From positions 372,001 to 436,000 of the forward strand of contig NZ_MWQH01000001.1 in NCBI RefSeq assembly GCF_002210295.1: a stretch of DNA of 64,000 nt. Reading direction: 5' to 3'. Under the pieces are notes generated by a model, which saw only the letters and a list, made by a program, of their open reading frames with translations, was not told the origin of the DNA and searched no databases. Shown here in pieces: positions 33,151-42,305 of this stretch. Each line of letters opens with the position of its first letter. The stretch's first letter is position 1. Position numbers and translations under genes: made by a program. The DNA comes from Fibrobacter sp. UWB5. Lineage in GTDB: Bacteria > Fibrobacterota > Fibrobacteria > Fibrobacterales > Fibrobacteraceae.

Positions 33151-34986
33151 ATGTTGAAATTTGGCTTGAAACAGTATGCCGCTGTCGTACTTTCTCTTAC
33201 GTCGGCGGCTTTTGCTGCTACGGCGTACATTAACCAGATTGGTTACCGCGTAGGTGATGCAAAGGAATTTACCCTGGCCGATGGAAACGGCGATGTTGAA
33301 ATTGTGGATGCAAGCGGAACGACCGTTTTGACGGCGACTCCGTCGGCTGCGTCGAATTGGGAACCTAGCGGTCAGAATGTCCAGCTGGTCGATTTCTCGG
33401 ACTTGAACGTTCCGGGCAAGTATTCCATCAAGGTGGGTGGCCAGGTGCTTCGCCAGGACCTCACGATTGCCGCCAACACCTATGAAGAAGTCACCAAGGC
33501 ATCTTTGAAGTGGTATTACTACCAGCGTGCTTCCATGGCTTTGGAAGAAACCTACGCCGGTCAGTGGAAGCGTGCCGCCGGTCATACCAATGCAAGCGTG
33601 CAGCTCCATAGCTCTACCGGTGAATCCGGTTCGATCAACTCGACCAAGGGCTGGTACGATGCCGGTGACTACGGTCGCTACATTGTGAACTCGGGCATTA
33701 CCACTTATACGCTCCTTTCGCTGTACGAACATTTCCCGGACTATTTCAAGACTCTCAAGTGGAACATCCCGGCCGAAGGCTCTCTTCCGGACTTGCTGGC
33801 CGAAATCAAGTACAACTTGGACTGGATGCTTACCATGCAGGCCTCCGATGGTGGCGTTTACCACAAGCTGACTTCTCTCGGATTCCCGGGCGATGTCATG
33901 CCGGCAGACGATATCGATCCGATTTACGTAATCGGTAAGGGCTCGGCCGCTACGTTTGACTTTGCCGCTGTGATGGCCGTGGCTGCCCGCGTGTACAAGC
34001 CGTTCGATGCCACGTATGCTGACAAGTGCCTCGAAGCTGCCAAGAAGGCTTACGCTTGGGGCGCCCAGAACCCGAACAAAAAATACAGCAACCCGATGGA
34101 TGTGCAGACGGGTGAATATGGTGATGGCTGGCTCGAAGACGAAAAGAAGTTTGCCGCTACTGAACTCTTCGTTTCTACCGGCGATGCAACCTATAATCCC
34201 AATGGCGCCTCGGCCGGTATTCCGAGCTGGGCCGATGTGGGTGGCCTTGCTACCTATGGTCAGGCAACGCATGCAACGGAATTTGGCGGCGCTGCCCAGG
34301 CTGCAAAAGACAGCTTGCTCAAAACGGCTGACGACTTTGTGAAGCGTGCCCAGACGGGTTTCGGTGTCGTAATGGCAAAGAATGACTTCGTGTGGGGTTC
34401 TAACGCTGTTGCTGGAAACCAGGGCGTTTGGCTGTTGCACGCTTACTACCTGACTGGCGATGCCAAGTACTACCAGGCTGCCGTCAAGGTGCTTGATTAC
34501 CTGCTCGGTAAGAACCCGCTGGATATGTCTTTCCTGACGGGTTTTGGCACCAAGTCTGCCAAGAAGCCGCACCATCGTCCGAGTACCTCTGACAAGGTGT
34601 CTGCTCCGATTCCCGGCATGATTGTGGGTGGCCCGCAGCCCGGTGGCGAAGACATCGGTTCTGAATCTTGGGAATGCAAGGATTATAGAACCGGCTTCCC
34701 GGCAACTTCTTATGTCGACAACAACTGCAGCTATGCTTCAAACGAAGTGGCTATCAACTGGAACGCTCCGTTTGCATACCTCGCTGGCGCTATCGAAGCC
34801 ATCAACCACGGTTATGCCCCGAGCTTTGCTGCCGAAGGTGTTGCCCGCGGTACCGATGCAATCAAGCCCAAGGTCGCTCGCAGGGCTTACGCCAAGCAGG
34901 GCCCGCAGCTCCGCTTTGTCGACCAGAAGCTCTATGTCGAAAACAACGGCAAGCGCTTCAACCTGAAGGGTCATCAGGTTAAGTAG
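33151..34986 (+). CDS. Secreted GH9 endoglucanase
   Basis: The product is 611 residues with a signal peptide (SAAFA-ATA). Residues about 24-112 are the CelD-type N-terminal Ig-like domain (YINQIGYRVGDAKEFTL). The GH9 (alpha/alpha)6 catalytic domain follows. The catalytic base pair is in GWYDAGDYGRY (Asp170, Asp173), the conserved His in PHHRPS (474-475), and the acid in SNEVAINWN (Glu532). The last about 30 residues (LYVENNGKRFNLKGHQVK) form a short tail also found in the GH9 at 38210. It cleaves cellulose or mixed-linkage glucan outside the cell. It is one of two tandem GH9 paralogues flanking a GH51-like gene. Confidence 0.95.
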   Translation: MLKFGLKQYAAVVLSLTSAAFAATAYINQIGYRVGDAKEFTLADGNGDVEIVDASGTTVLTATPSAASNWEPSGQNVQLVDFSDLNVPGKYSIKVGGQVLRQDLTIAANTYEEVTKASLKWYYYQRASMALEETYAGQWKRAAGHTNASVQLHSSTGESGSINSTKGWYDAGDYGRYIVNSGITTYTLLSLYEHFPDYFKTLKWNIPAEGSLPDLLAEIKYNLDWMLTMQASDGGVYHKLTSLGFPGDVMPADDIDPIYVIGKGSAATFDFAAVMAVAARVYKPFDATYADKCLEAAKKAYAWGAQNPNKKYSNPMDVQTGEYGDGWLEDEKKFAATELFVSTGDATYNPNGASAGIPSWADVGGLATYGQATHATEFGGAAQAAKDSLLKTADDFVKRAQTGFGVVMAKNDFVWGSNAVAGNQGVWLLHAYYLTGDAKYYQAAVKVLDYLLGKNPLDMSFLTGFGTKSAKKPHHRPSTSDKVSAPIPGMIVGGPQPGGEDIGSESWECKDYRTGFPATSYVDNNCSYASNEVAINWNAPFAYLAGAIEAINHGYAPSFAAEGVARGTDAIKPKVARRAYAKQGPQLRFVDQKLYVENNGKRFNLKGHQVK

Positions 34987-35018
34987 TCTGAATTGAGCTT
35001 TCATCTTGCTTTTTGAAG

Positions 35019-35051
35019 TCATGCTGACGAAAGTCAGCATCGGCTTTTTTT
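35019..35051 (+). repeat. REP-like palindrome, copy 2 (also terminator-like)
   Basis: ATGCTGAC-gaaa-GTCAGCAT (35021-35040) is followed by CGGC and seven Ts, so this copy probably terminates the upstream GH9 transcript. Confidence 0.8.
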
Positions 35052-35076
35052 ATATATGTTCTCAGGAGAGGTTTTT

Positions 35077-38037
35077 ATGAAAAATCGTTTTGCCAATCGT
35101 TTTGTATTTGCTGCCGCAGCGGGGCTTTCGCTTTGTGCTTCCGCTTTTGCCGCCCAGAATGTGATCAAGGTCGATGATTTGCATCCGGGTGTCGTTATCA
35201 ATAAAGACAACATGATGTCTGCGGACTTGGCGATCTGGAATCCGCCTAGCCGCTATTACGACATGACCTCTGCTTTGGTCGATGGCGGTTACACGCTGTT
35301 CCGTTTCCCGAATGGCAGCCTTTCGAATGATTACCACTGGAATGGTATCGGTAGCTATGATAGCACGGGTCTCTGGACCGCCGACGAAAATAAGTGGGCT
35401 CGCGGTTTCTTGGGCGAAACGATTTACCGAGGCACCACCAAGGACAACTACGGATTTGTGCGCCGCAGCCACTTGGCCGACGGCAATATGGAAACCATGT
35501 GGTGGGGCGAAATTTTGGACCCTGTGGATCCGCCCTGGGTCGTGATTGAATTCCCCGAAAAGATCAATGTTGATTCCTTGCAAATCGATTGGGGAACTCT
35601 GCGTCCGAAATCTTTTGAAATAGCCTACTGGACCGAAGACTATGCTGAATATCCGGGTGTGCATCAGGCTCTTGAAAACAAGTTGAAAACCGAGAAGATT
35701 GTCAAGGTGAGTGGGGCGACAACGAAGTACAAGTCCAAGTTCCGCACACGCTACGTGGCAATCCGCTTCAAGGCTTCCGATTTGCCGGCCAAGGGCGTGC
35801 AGATTCGCGAAATGAAACTCTTCAGTGGCGAAACCGATTTGCTCGGCGGTAACAACTACAAGTTCTACGCCATGTCGACCCGTAACGGCGATAAGGCTCG
35901 CACCGACTGGACCGACATCAAGTGGGATTTTGAAGAATTCATGAAGTACATCAAGACGCTCCCGAATGCAAAGGCTGTGATTTGCGTGAATGCAGGCACG
36001 GGTACTGCAAAGGAAGCTGCCGCCTGGGTGCGCTACGCCAACAAGGTCAAGGGTTACAATATCAAGCAGTGGGAAATCGGCAACGAACTCGATGGCGAAT
36101 GGGAAGAATCCGGCCCGATTTCGGCAAGGCATTATGCCGCCCGTTTCTTGGAATATGCACGCGCCATGAAGGCGGTGGATTCCTCCATCATTCTGCACGG
36201 ACCGCTCCTGAGTACGCATAAGATGATGCAGAAGGGCGCCGGCATTCTTGATGGCAAGTACTGGATGGAAGAATTCCTGCGCATCGTGGGCGAGGCCGAA
36301 AAGAAAGACGGCAAGCGTTACCTCGACGTGGTCGACTTGCACAATTATCCGTACTGGACTCCGAATGAACCGAAGCCCGCTGAAATGCTCAAGGCCATGC
36401 TCGACGTAGGCCCGAATATGGATACGCTGAATGTGTGGATGAAACGCCACCTCGAAGGCGAACGCCGCGTGTTCCTCTCGGAATTCAGCACTTGCGTGCA
36501 GGGCTTTAGCCTGCTGATGGATTACCCGCAGGCTGCTGCTGTGGCAAGTATTTTCGCTCAGCATGCCATGCGCTTTGGTAACCGTTTGCAGGTGCTCCCG
36601 TGGGATGCCTTTGGCAACGTGTTCAAGGGACCCGATGACACTTGGGGTACCATCAGTATGACGGCTCTTGCAAAAGAAGGCTCCTGGAATCATTGGAAGT
36701 CCTTGGAACCGACGGCGGAATACTACGGCCTTTATATGACTTTCAAGGATTTCTTGGAAGACGGCTATGCCGTGTTCCCGGTAGAGGCGACTTCGCCGGA
36801 TGTGGAAGCTTATGCAATCGGCAAGGGTGATTCTGCCCGCGTGATGATTGTGAACTTGTCGGACGCACCGCAGGTGGTGCAGATTGACCGTGCAAGCGTC
36901 AAGGGCAATTCTAAAGAAGTCGGCAAGGGCGATCTGGTGCGCACACAGGTCGAAATCTTTGGCGAAGATCAGTTCAAGTGGGTGGGTACTTCGCAGAATG
37001 CGTTCCCGTATCCGAAAATGGGCCCGAGCGGTCGCCGCATTAACCCGAGCAAGAGCAAGGACATTACGGTGCCGCCGTTTGGTCTCGCTGTCGTGCAAGT
37101 CAACCCGAAGGTGGTGGGCTTGAGCGAAGCGACTAAGGACAAGGCCGCCAAGCCTGTGATTCTTGCTGCAGCGCTCGAAAAGAAGGTGCTCATGGCGGGC
37201 GATACGATCGACTTGTTCGTGACGGCAACCCAGCCGAATGGCCAGCTGACAAACGGTTCCGTGAATATCGGCAACTGGGGCAAGCGCGGTCTGTTGATGC
37301 AGTCGGTGACTCCCGATGACGGCAAGTGGAATGCTTCTATTGAAAGTTTCCATGTGCAGATTCCGATTCCCGATGACATGTACCCTGCAGCACGCACGAT
37401 CCATGTAGTGGTTCAGGGTCTTGGCGGTAAAGTGACGGTGCTTGAAATTCCGTTCCGCATTCGTGGCGCCTACCGTACCACGCATGTGATGCAGAATTTT
37501 GATAACGGCCTCGATGCGGTCGATTGGTTCCCGGTGGCAAACGGCGACAACGCGACGACCATTGGCGCGAAGGTCTTTAACGGTGCTCCTCCGCATGGTG
37601 GCTTTATCCGCCACGACTTTATGATCGAGCAGCCGCCTACGCAGGGATGGCCGAACTTTGCGGGCGCCTACTACGTGATTCCCGAAGAAGTTCACAATTC
37701 CGTGGGTATCGTGTTTGATTACGCCACGAACCATAGCAATCCCGATGGTTACTTCGAAGTGCAAATCGCAAGCAACCAGGTCCAGGATTACGATGAATTC
37801 ATGGTGCGCCTCAAGAATACTCGCGGCTCCTGGATGCGCGATACGCTCATTTGGGAAAACATGAAGCAGGAAGGTTGGGGCAAGACTATCCCGCAGCTCG
37901 ACCCGAAGCAAATCAAGAACTTCTCTTGGCGCGCCCGCTACAGCGGTACAGGCTATATTAGTCTCGACAACATCTACCTGCTCGGCGAAGATGGTGAAGA
38001 GGTGCCGATGCCTCGCGGCCTCCGCCGCCTGAGATAA
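35077..38037 (+). CDS. Secreted GH51-like endoglucanase (similar in layout to Fibrobacter EGF/CelF)
   Basis: ATG 35077 follows AGGAGAGG; the frame extends to 35056, but that start lies before the ribosome site. The product is 986 residues with a signal peptide (SAFA-AQN). The catalytic part has clan-A features: acid/base Glu in WEIGNELDGEW and nucleophile Glu in VFLSEFSTC. A discoid-in-like segment (LADGNMETMWWGE...VVIEFPEKINVDSLQIDWG) is inserted before it. C-terminal beta domains (about 680-980) include a likely carbohydrate-binding module. F. succinogenes is known to make a large GH51 endoglucanase with a basic C-terminus; this protein ends in RGLRRLR. GH51 membership is from memory of motif style; GH44 or GH30 are the alternatives. 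Confidence 0.78.
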   Translation: MKNRFANRFVFAAAAGLSLCASAFAAQNVIKVDDLHPGVVINKDNMMSADLAIWNPPSRYYDMTSALVDGGYTLFRFPNGSLSNDYHWNGIGSYDSTGLWTADENKWARGFLGETIYRGTTKDNYGFVRRSHLADGNMETMWWGEILDPVDPPWVVIEFPEKINVDSLQIDWGTLRPKSFEIAYWTEDYAEYPGVHQALENKLKTEKIVKVSGATTKYKSKFRTRYVAIRFKASDLPAKGVQIREMKLFSGETDLLGGNNYKFYAMSTRNGDKARTDWTDIKWDFEEFMKYIKTLPNAKAVICVNAGTGTAKEAAAWVRYANKVKGYNIKQWEIGNELDGEWEESGPISARHYAARFLEYARAMKAVDSSIILHGPLLSTHKMMQKGAGILDGKYWMEEFLRIVGEAEKKDGKRYLDVVDLHNYPYWTPNEPKPAEMLKAMLDVGPNMDTLNVWMKRHLEGERRVFLSEFSTCVQGFSLLMDYPQAAAVASIFAQHAMRFGNRLQVLPWDAFGNVFKGPDDTWGTISMTALAKEGSWNHWKSLEPTAEYYGLYMTFKDFLEDGYAVFPVEATSPDVEAYAIGKGDSARVMIVNLSDAPQVVQIDRASVKGNSKEVGKGDLVRTQVEIFGEDQFKWVGTSQNAFPYPKMGPSGRRINPSKSKDITVPPFGLAVVQVNPKVVGLSEATKDKAAKPVILAAALEKKVLMAGDTIDLFVTATQPNGQLTNGSVNIGNWGKRGLLMQSVTPDDGKWNASIESFHVQIPIPDDMYPAARTIHVVVQGLGGKVTVLEIPFRIRGAYRTTHVMQNFDNGLDAVDWFPVANGDNATTIGAKVFNGAPPHGGFIRHDFMIEQPPTQGWPNFAGAYYVIPEEVHNSVGIVFDYATNHSNPDGYFEVQIASNQVQDYDEFMVRLKNTRGSWMRDTLIWENMKQEGWGKTIPQLDPKQIKNFSWRARYSGTGYISLDNIYLLGEDGEEVPMPRGLRRLR

Positions 38038-38052
38038 CGCTTGCATTCCGGC

Positions 38053-38079
38053 GTCATGCCGACGTAGGTCGGCATCGGC
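38053..38079 (+). repeat. REP-like palindrome, copy 3
   Basis: GTC-ATGCCGAC-gtag-GTCGGCAT-CGGC (stem 38056-38075). No T-run follows, so it is not a good terminator. Confidence 0.75.
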
Positions 38080-38209
38080 ATTCCTGCCTGATACATTCGA
38101 CACACTTCTGTCTATAAACGGCTTTTTGTTGGACCGTTTATAGGCTTTTTTCTTTATATTACTCTCGCACGCGCGTTGGTGACGCGTTTTCTCGAAAGAG
38201 AGGGATGTT

Positions 38210-40216
38210 GTGAAATACAAATTTTTTGCTTTAGTCGCAGTTTCTGCGTCTGTTTTGTCGTCTTCGGCCTTTGCCGCTAACGCTTACATTAACCAGGTGG
38301 GTTTCCGCCCTTCCGATCCCAAGGAATTTTCGCTTGTCGGAGCCTCTGGCAATGTTGAAATCCAGGATGCCTCTGGCAAGACTGTGCTTACGGTAACGCC
38401 TGGCGCCGCCTCGTTCTGGGATGCAAGCGGCCAGAATGTACAGCTGGTCGATATTTCCAAATTGACCGCCGAGGGCAAGTACAGCATTAAGGTGGGCGGC
38501 CAGACACTTCGCCAAGATCTGGTGGTCAAGAACAATACCTTTGCCGACGTTTACAAGGCTGCTATCAAGTGGTTCTATTACCAGCGCGCCTCTATGGCTC
38601 TCGAAAGTGCATACGCGGGCAAGTGGGCTCGTGCTGCAGGCCATACGAATGCGACTGTCGAACTTCATAATTCTACGGGCGCTTCGGGCACTATCAATTC
38701 AAGCAAGGGCTGGTATGATGCCGGCGACTACGGACGCTATATCGTGAATTCGGGCATTACCACCTACACGCTCCTTTCGCTTTACGAACATTTCCCGGAA
38801 TTTTTCAAGACGGCCAAGTGGAATATTTCTGCCGATGGAACTTTGCCGGATTTGCTCGCCGAAATCAAGTACAATTTGGACTGGATGCTTACTATGCAGG
38901 CCAATGACGGTAGCGTTTATCACAAGCTTACCTCTCTTGCATTCCCTGGCGATGTGATGCCTGCGCAAGACAATGCAAAACTTTATGTTATCGGTAAGAG
39001 TGCCGAAGCCGCACTTGACTTTGCCGGTGTGATGGCAGTTGCTGCGCGCGTGTACAAACCGTTTGATTCCAATTACGCCGCCAAGTGCCTTGATGCAGCC
39101 AAGAAGGCTTATAGCTGGGGCTCTTCGAATATGAGCTACCACTTTACCGCAAACCCCTCCGATGTGGCGACAGGTGCGTACGAAGGCAACAACGCGGCCG
39201 ACGAAAAGCTTTTTGCCGGCACGGAACTTGCCATTACCACGGGCGATAATTCTTACAAGCAGAATGGTTCTTCGGAATATGTGTCGTACTGGGGCGACCT
39301 TTCGGGCGTTGCCACTTATGGCAAGGCAACGCATGCATCTGTGTTTGGCGATGCAAACGAAGCCAAACAGAAAATCTTGGGCACTGCAGATGGTTTCGTG
39401 AACCGTACCAAGTCGGGCTTTGGCGTGGTGATGGCGAAAGATGACTTTGTGTGGGGCTCCAACGCCGTGGCCTCCAATCAGGGCGTATGGCTTTTGCATG
39501 CCTATTACCTCACCGGCGACGAAAAGTATTACACCGCAGCGCTCAAGGTGCTTGATTACTTGCTCGGCAAGAATCCGCTTGACATGTCATTTGTTACAGG
39601 TTACGGCACGAAGTCTCCCAAGATGCCGCACCACCGCCCGAGTACTTCGGACAACGTAGAAGATCCGATTCCGGGTATGCTTGTGGGTGGCCCGCAGCCC
39701 GGTGGCGAAGACGTTGGCTCTGCTGCCGAATGGAAGTGTGCCGATTACAGAACTGGCAATGCGGCGACCGCTTATACCGACCAACGTTGTAGCTACGCAA
39801 CGAACGAAGTCGCTATCAACTGGAATGCACCTCTTGCTTACCTTGCTGGCGCTCTTGAAGCTCTGAACGCTGGTTATGCTCCCTCGTTTGCGGCAAATGG
39901 CGTTGCCAGAAAGTCAACCGTCGTCTCGTCGAGTTCCTCGATTGCGTCGTCTAGTTCTCAAATCGCCTCTAGCTCCTCGATTGTTCCGACATCCAGCTCG
40001 TCTGAACAAAAATCTAGCTCTTCGGAATCGCTCGCTTCGAGTTCGTCGCAATGGAATCCGTGGGTTTCGAGCAGCTCCATGACTACGGCAATTCACGAAA
40101 CTTTGCCTGCCCGCATGCAAAACAAGGCTGCTCCGCGCCTTCGCCAAAATGGCCATAAGCTCTATGTCGAAAAGAACGGCAAACGCTTTGACCTTCTCGG
40201 CAACAGCGTCCGTTAA
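38210..40216 (+). CDS. Secreted GH9 endoglucanase with polyserine linker
   Basis: The start is GTG 38210 with ribosome site AGAGAGGGA. The product is 668 residues with a signal peptide (AFA-ANAYINQ). It has the same layout as the GH9 at 33151: Ig-like domain, GWYDAGDYGRY (Asp170, Asp173), MPHHRPSTSD, and TNEVAINWN (Glu533). Unlike the first copy it has a Ser-rich linker (about 570-625). Both copies end in the short tail seen here as LYVEKNGKRFDLLGNSVR. The two GH9 enzymes are close paralogues and the first lacks the linker, so one copy gained or lost it. F. succinogenes S85 is known to carry adjacent GH9 homologues (celE, celD); I cannot say if these are their orthologues. Confidence 0.95.
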   Translation: MKYKFFALVAVSASVLSSSAFAANAYINQVGFRPSDPKEFSLVGASGNVEIQDASGKTVLTVTPGAASFWDASGQNVQLVDISKLTAEGKYSIKVGGQTLRQDLVVKNNTFADVYKAAIKWFYYQRASMALESAYAGKWARAAGHTNATVELHNSTGASGTINSSKGWYDAGDYGRYIVNSGITTYTLLSLYEHFPEFFKTAKWNISADGTLPDLLAEIKYNLDWMLTMQANDGSVYHKLTSLAFPGDVMPAQDNAKLYVIGKSAEAALDFAGVMAVAARVYKPFDSNYAAKCLDAAKKAYSWGSSNMSYHFTANPSDVATGAYEGNNAADEKLFAGTELAITTGDNSYKQNGSSEYVSYWGDLSGVATYGKATHASVFGDANEAKQKILGTADGFVNRTKSGFGVVMAKDDFVWGSNAVASNQGVWLLHAYYLTGDEKYYTAALKVLDYLLGKNPLDMSFVTGYGTKSPKMPHHRPSTSDNVEDPIPGMLVGGPQPGGEDVGSAAEWKCADYRTGNAATAYTDQRCSYATNEVAINWNAPLAYLAGALEALNAGYAPSFAANGVARKSTVVSSSSSIASSSSQIASSSSIVPTSSSSEQKSSSSESLASSSSQWNPWVSSSSMTTAIHETLPARMQNKAAPRLRQNGHKLYVEKNGKRFDLLGNSVR

Positions 40217-40246
40217 TTCCATTGGATAAATCTTGTTTCGTAAAAT

Positions 40247-40276
40247 GTCATGCCGGACTAGGTCCGGCATCGGCTT
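40247..40276 (+). repeat. REP-like palindrome, copy 4
   Basis: GTC-ATGCCGGAC-tag-GTCCGGCAT-CGGCTTTG, with a 9-bp stem at 40250-40270. It is followed at once by a second, different hairpin. Confidence 0.8.
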
Positions 40277-40292
40277 TGTTTTCCTGAGGTCA

Positions 40293-40328
40293 CCCTGAAC
40301 TCGGTTCAGGGTCAGCATCTCTTTTTTT
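40293..40328 (+). terminator. Hairpin with T-run before rseP
   Basis: CCCTGAAC-tcg-GTTCAGGG is followed 10 bases later by seven Ts. It may be a second short-repeat family acting as terminator for the GH9 transcript. Confidence 0.6.
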
Positions 40329-40344
40329 ACTACATTATCACACG

Positions 40345-41724
40345 ATGGAATCGATATTCAGTAATGTCTTGATGTTTGTGCTCGGCCTACTTGGCTTGAG
40401 CTTCTTGGTGACCATTCACGAACTCGGCCACTTCTTGGTGGCCAAGTGGAATAATGTCAAGGTCAACACATTCAGCATCGGTTTCGGCAAGAAATTGATT
40501 CGCTACCGTCACGGCGAAACGGAATACTGCATTTCGGCAATTCCCTTTGGCGGTTACGTGGCCATGGCGGGCGAAAATCCGGACACGCTCAAAGAAGGCC
40601 AAGTTCCGGGAGAACGTGATTTTGTGGCAAAGTCGGTGGGCGCTCGCGCTGCCATTGCATTTGCGGGCCCGTTCATCAATATCGTATTCGCCTTTATCCT
40701 GTTGATGATTCTTTATATGGTGGGCGTCGAAGAACCGGCAACAAACGATTTGATCGTGGGCTTTGTCGCGAAAGATTCTCCGGCCGTAACCGCTGGCATT
40801 CAGCCGGGTGACACCATTACCGAAATCAACGGCAAACCCACTCAGGGCTGGGATGATTTCCGCGAACAAATCGGCGTGAGTCTCGGCGCAAGTGTCCCGC
40901 TTACCGTGCACCGCGGCGGCGAACCGCTAACGATTACGGTCGTCCCCGAAGAACTCGTGATTCCGGCGCAAGATTCTACCAGCTCCGAAATTGCGATGGG
41001 TATCGGCGATATCGGTATTTACCCGCGCAACCGCGTGATTGTACGCTTGCCGCCGATGGCAGGCTCTGCAGCCGAAAAGGCGGGCCTTGCCGTGGGCGAT
41101 ACCATCTTTGAAATTAACGGCGAGCATATTTCCCGCTACGAAGAAGTGGTGCGCATTATCGACGGCAGCAAGGGCGAACCCGTGAACATCACCGTTATCC
41201 GTAACGGCGATACGCTTACCAATTCGCTCACGCCGGTTTACAACGAAGATTACAAGCGCTACATGGTCGGCATCCAGATGGGCTATGTGCTCTTCCGCGA
41301 AACAAAAATTGTGCGCCGCGGTCCTGTGGAAGCCTTCACGAAAACTTGTGCGACCAGCTGGAAAATGACCACGAGTATTTTTCGCTATTTCAAGCGCATG
41401 TTCCAAGGCCATGTCAAGGTAGATGCGTTCTCTGGCCCGGTTTCGATTGTCGCCGTCATGGGTAACGTGTGGATGAGCGGCTTCCAGGACTTTTTGATGT
41501 TGCTCGCCCTCATCAGTATTAACTTGGGCGTCATGAACCTGCTTCCGCTCGCGATTACCGACGGAGGCCTCTTGATGTTCCTCGGTATCGAAAAGCTGCG
41601 TGGCAAACCGCTTTCGACAAAGACGCAGACCGTCATTCAGAACGTCGCTGCAGCCTTCTTCATCAGCTTCTTCGTGTTTATCACGATTCTTGACTTTAGC
41701 AAGCTCTCGCTGTTCTTGAAATAG
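40345..41724 (+). CDS. rseP: RIP metalloprotease RseP (site-2 protease)
   Basis: The product is a 459-residue inner-membrane protease. The zinc motif HELGH is at residues 25-29 in the first membrane helix. Two PDZ domains follow (about 135-205 and 225-305), and the second metal site is NLLPLAITDGGLLMF near the C-terminus. In that motif the usual Pro-x-Leu before DGG is replaced by Ala-Ile-Thr, a small variation. It cuts anti-sigma factors or signal peptides within the membrane. No clear ribosome site precedes the ATG. It is a housekeeping gene placed directly after the cellulase locus. Confidence 0.95.
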   Translation: MESIFSNVLMFVLGLLGLSFLVTIHELGHFLVAKWNNVKVNTFSIGFGKKLIRYRHGETEYCISAIPFGGYVAMAGENPDTLKEGQVPGERDFVAKSVGARAAIAFAGPFINIVFAFILLMILYMVGVEEPATNDLIVGFVAKDSPAVTAGIQPGDTITEINGKPTQGWDDFREQIGVSLGASVPLTVHRGGEPLTITVVPEELVIPAQDSTSSEIAMGIGDIGIYPRNRVIVRLPPMAGSAAEKAGLAVGDTIFEINGEHISRYEEVVRIIDGSKGEPVNITVIRNGDTLTNSLTPVYNEDYKRYMVGIQMGYVLFRETKIVRRGPVEAFTKTCATSWKMTTSIFRYFKRMFQGHVKVDAFSGPVSIVAVMGNVWMSGFQDFLMLLALISINLGVMNLLPLAITDGGLLMFLGIEKLRGKPLSTKTQTVIQNVAAAFFISFFVFITILDFSKLSLFLK

Positions 41725-41726
41725 CC

Positions 41727-42305
41727 CTAGAATGGAATCCAGGGGATGTTCCACTGGAAATTGATGCCCCAGCCGCCCGTAAGCATGGTGTCGCCTCCGC
41801 CCGGATTAGCATGCCAGTCACAAGTCAGTACCTGATAGTTGGCCGCCAGCGAAACCTGCAACTGGTCTGTTATGCGATATCCCAATCGATATCCATACTT
41901 AAAGTCTCCATGATGCAGAGCGGAACCTTCTTCCATGTCGTCGAAAAGCGCGGGATTAAAATTATTCATTGAGAAAACGTATCCAAAACCAACATAGGTC
42001 TCAAACATAATCCGCTTTATCGTCACGGACCAAACGAATGGCTTGATATAAATATCCCATGCAGACACGCTCACGTCGCCATCGGAATGGGAATAACCGA
42101 AACGGCTGACGCCTACGGCAAGAGTATAGTCCACCATATTTTCCGGCTCGTTGAACACGCCGAATTCAGCGGCGAAGCCTAGTATTCCACCGGGCTTATA
42201 AACAGAATTCTCGGTTTGGAGGCGGCTATCCTTGATGTCAATATCTAGGAAGGCTGCGCTAGCAAAGCCGCAAACAAAAAGGACGAGTGTTAAAATCCTT
42301 TGCAT
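41727..42305 (-). CDS. Predicted outer-membrane/exported protein
   Basis: The start at 42305 has ribosome site AAAGGATGGG. The product is 192 residues with a signal peptide (FASA-AFLDIDI). Alternating hydrophobic, Tyr-rich stretches (WDIYIKPFVWSVTIKRIMFETYVGFGYVF; YGYRLGYRITDQLQVSLAANYQVL; INFQWNIPWIPF) and a C-terminal Phe suggest a small beta-barrel. Family not recognised. Its start overlaps the end of the upstream lipoprotein gene by 16 bp, so the pair is co-translated. Its stop faces rseP 2 bp away. Confidence 0.75.
   Translation of the reverse strand: MQRILTLVLFVCGFASAAFLDIDIKDSRLQTENSVYKPGGILGFAAEFGVFNEPENMVDYTLAVGVSRFGYSHSDGDVSVSAWDIYIKPFVWSVTIKRIMFETYVGFGYVFSMNNFNPALFDDMEEGSALHHGDFKYGYRLGYRITDQLQVSLAANYQVLTCDWHANPGGGDTMLTGGWGINFQWNIPWIPF

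Noticed and set aside
35062-38220. A 1052-codon open frame on the minus strand
   Set aside because: It lies opposite the GH51-like gene, has no signal peptide, ribosome site or recognisable motif, and reflects the codon bias of the real gene.
39914-40082. Serine-codon repeat tract considered as a phase-variable repeat
   Set aside because: The serine codons are mixed (TCG, TCT, AGC, AGT, TCC) and form no perfect simple repeat, so slippage is unlikely.
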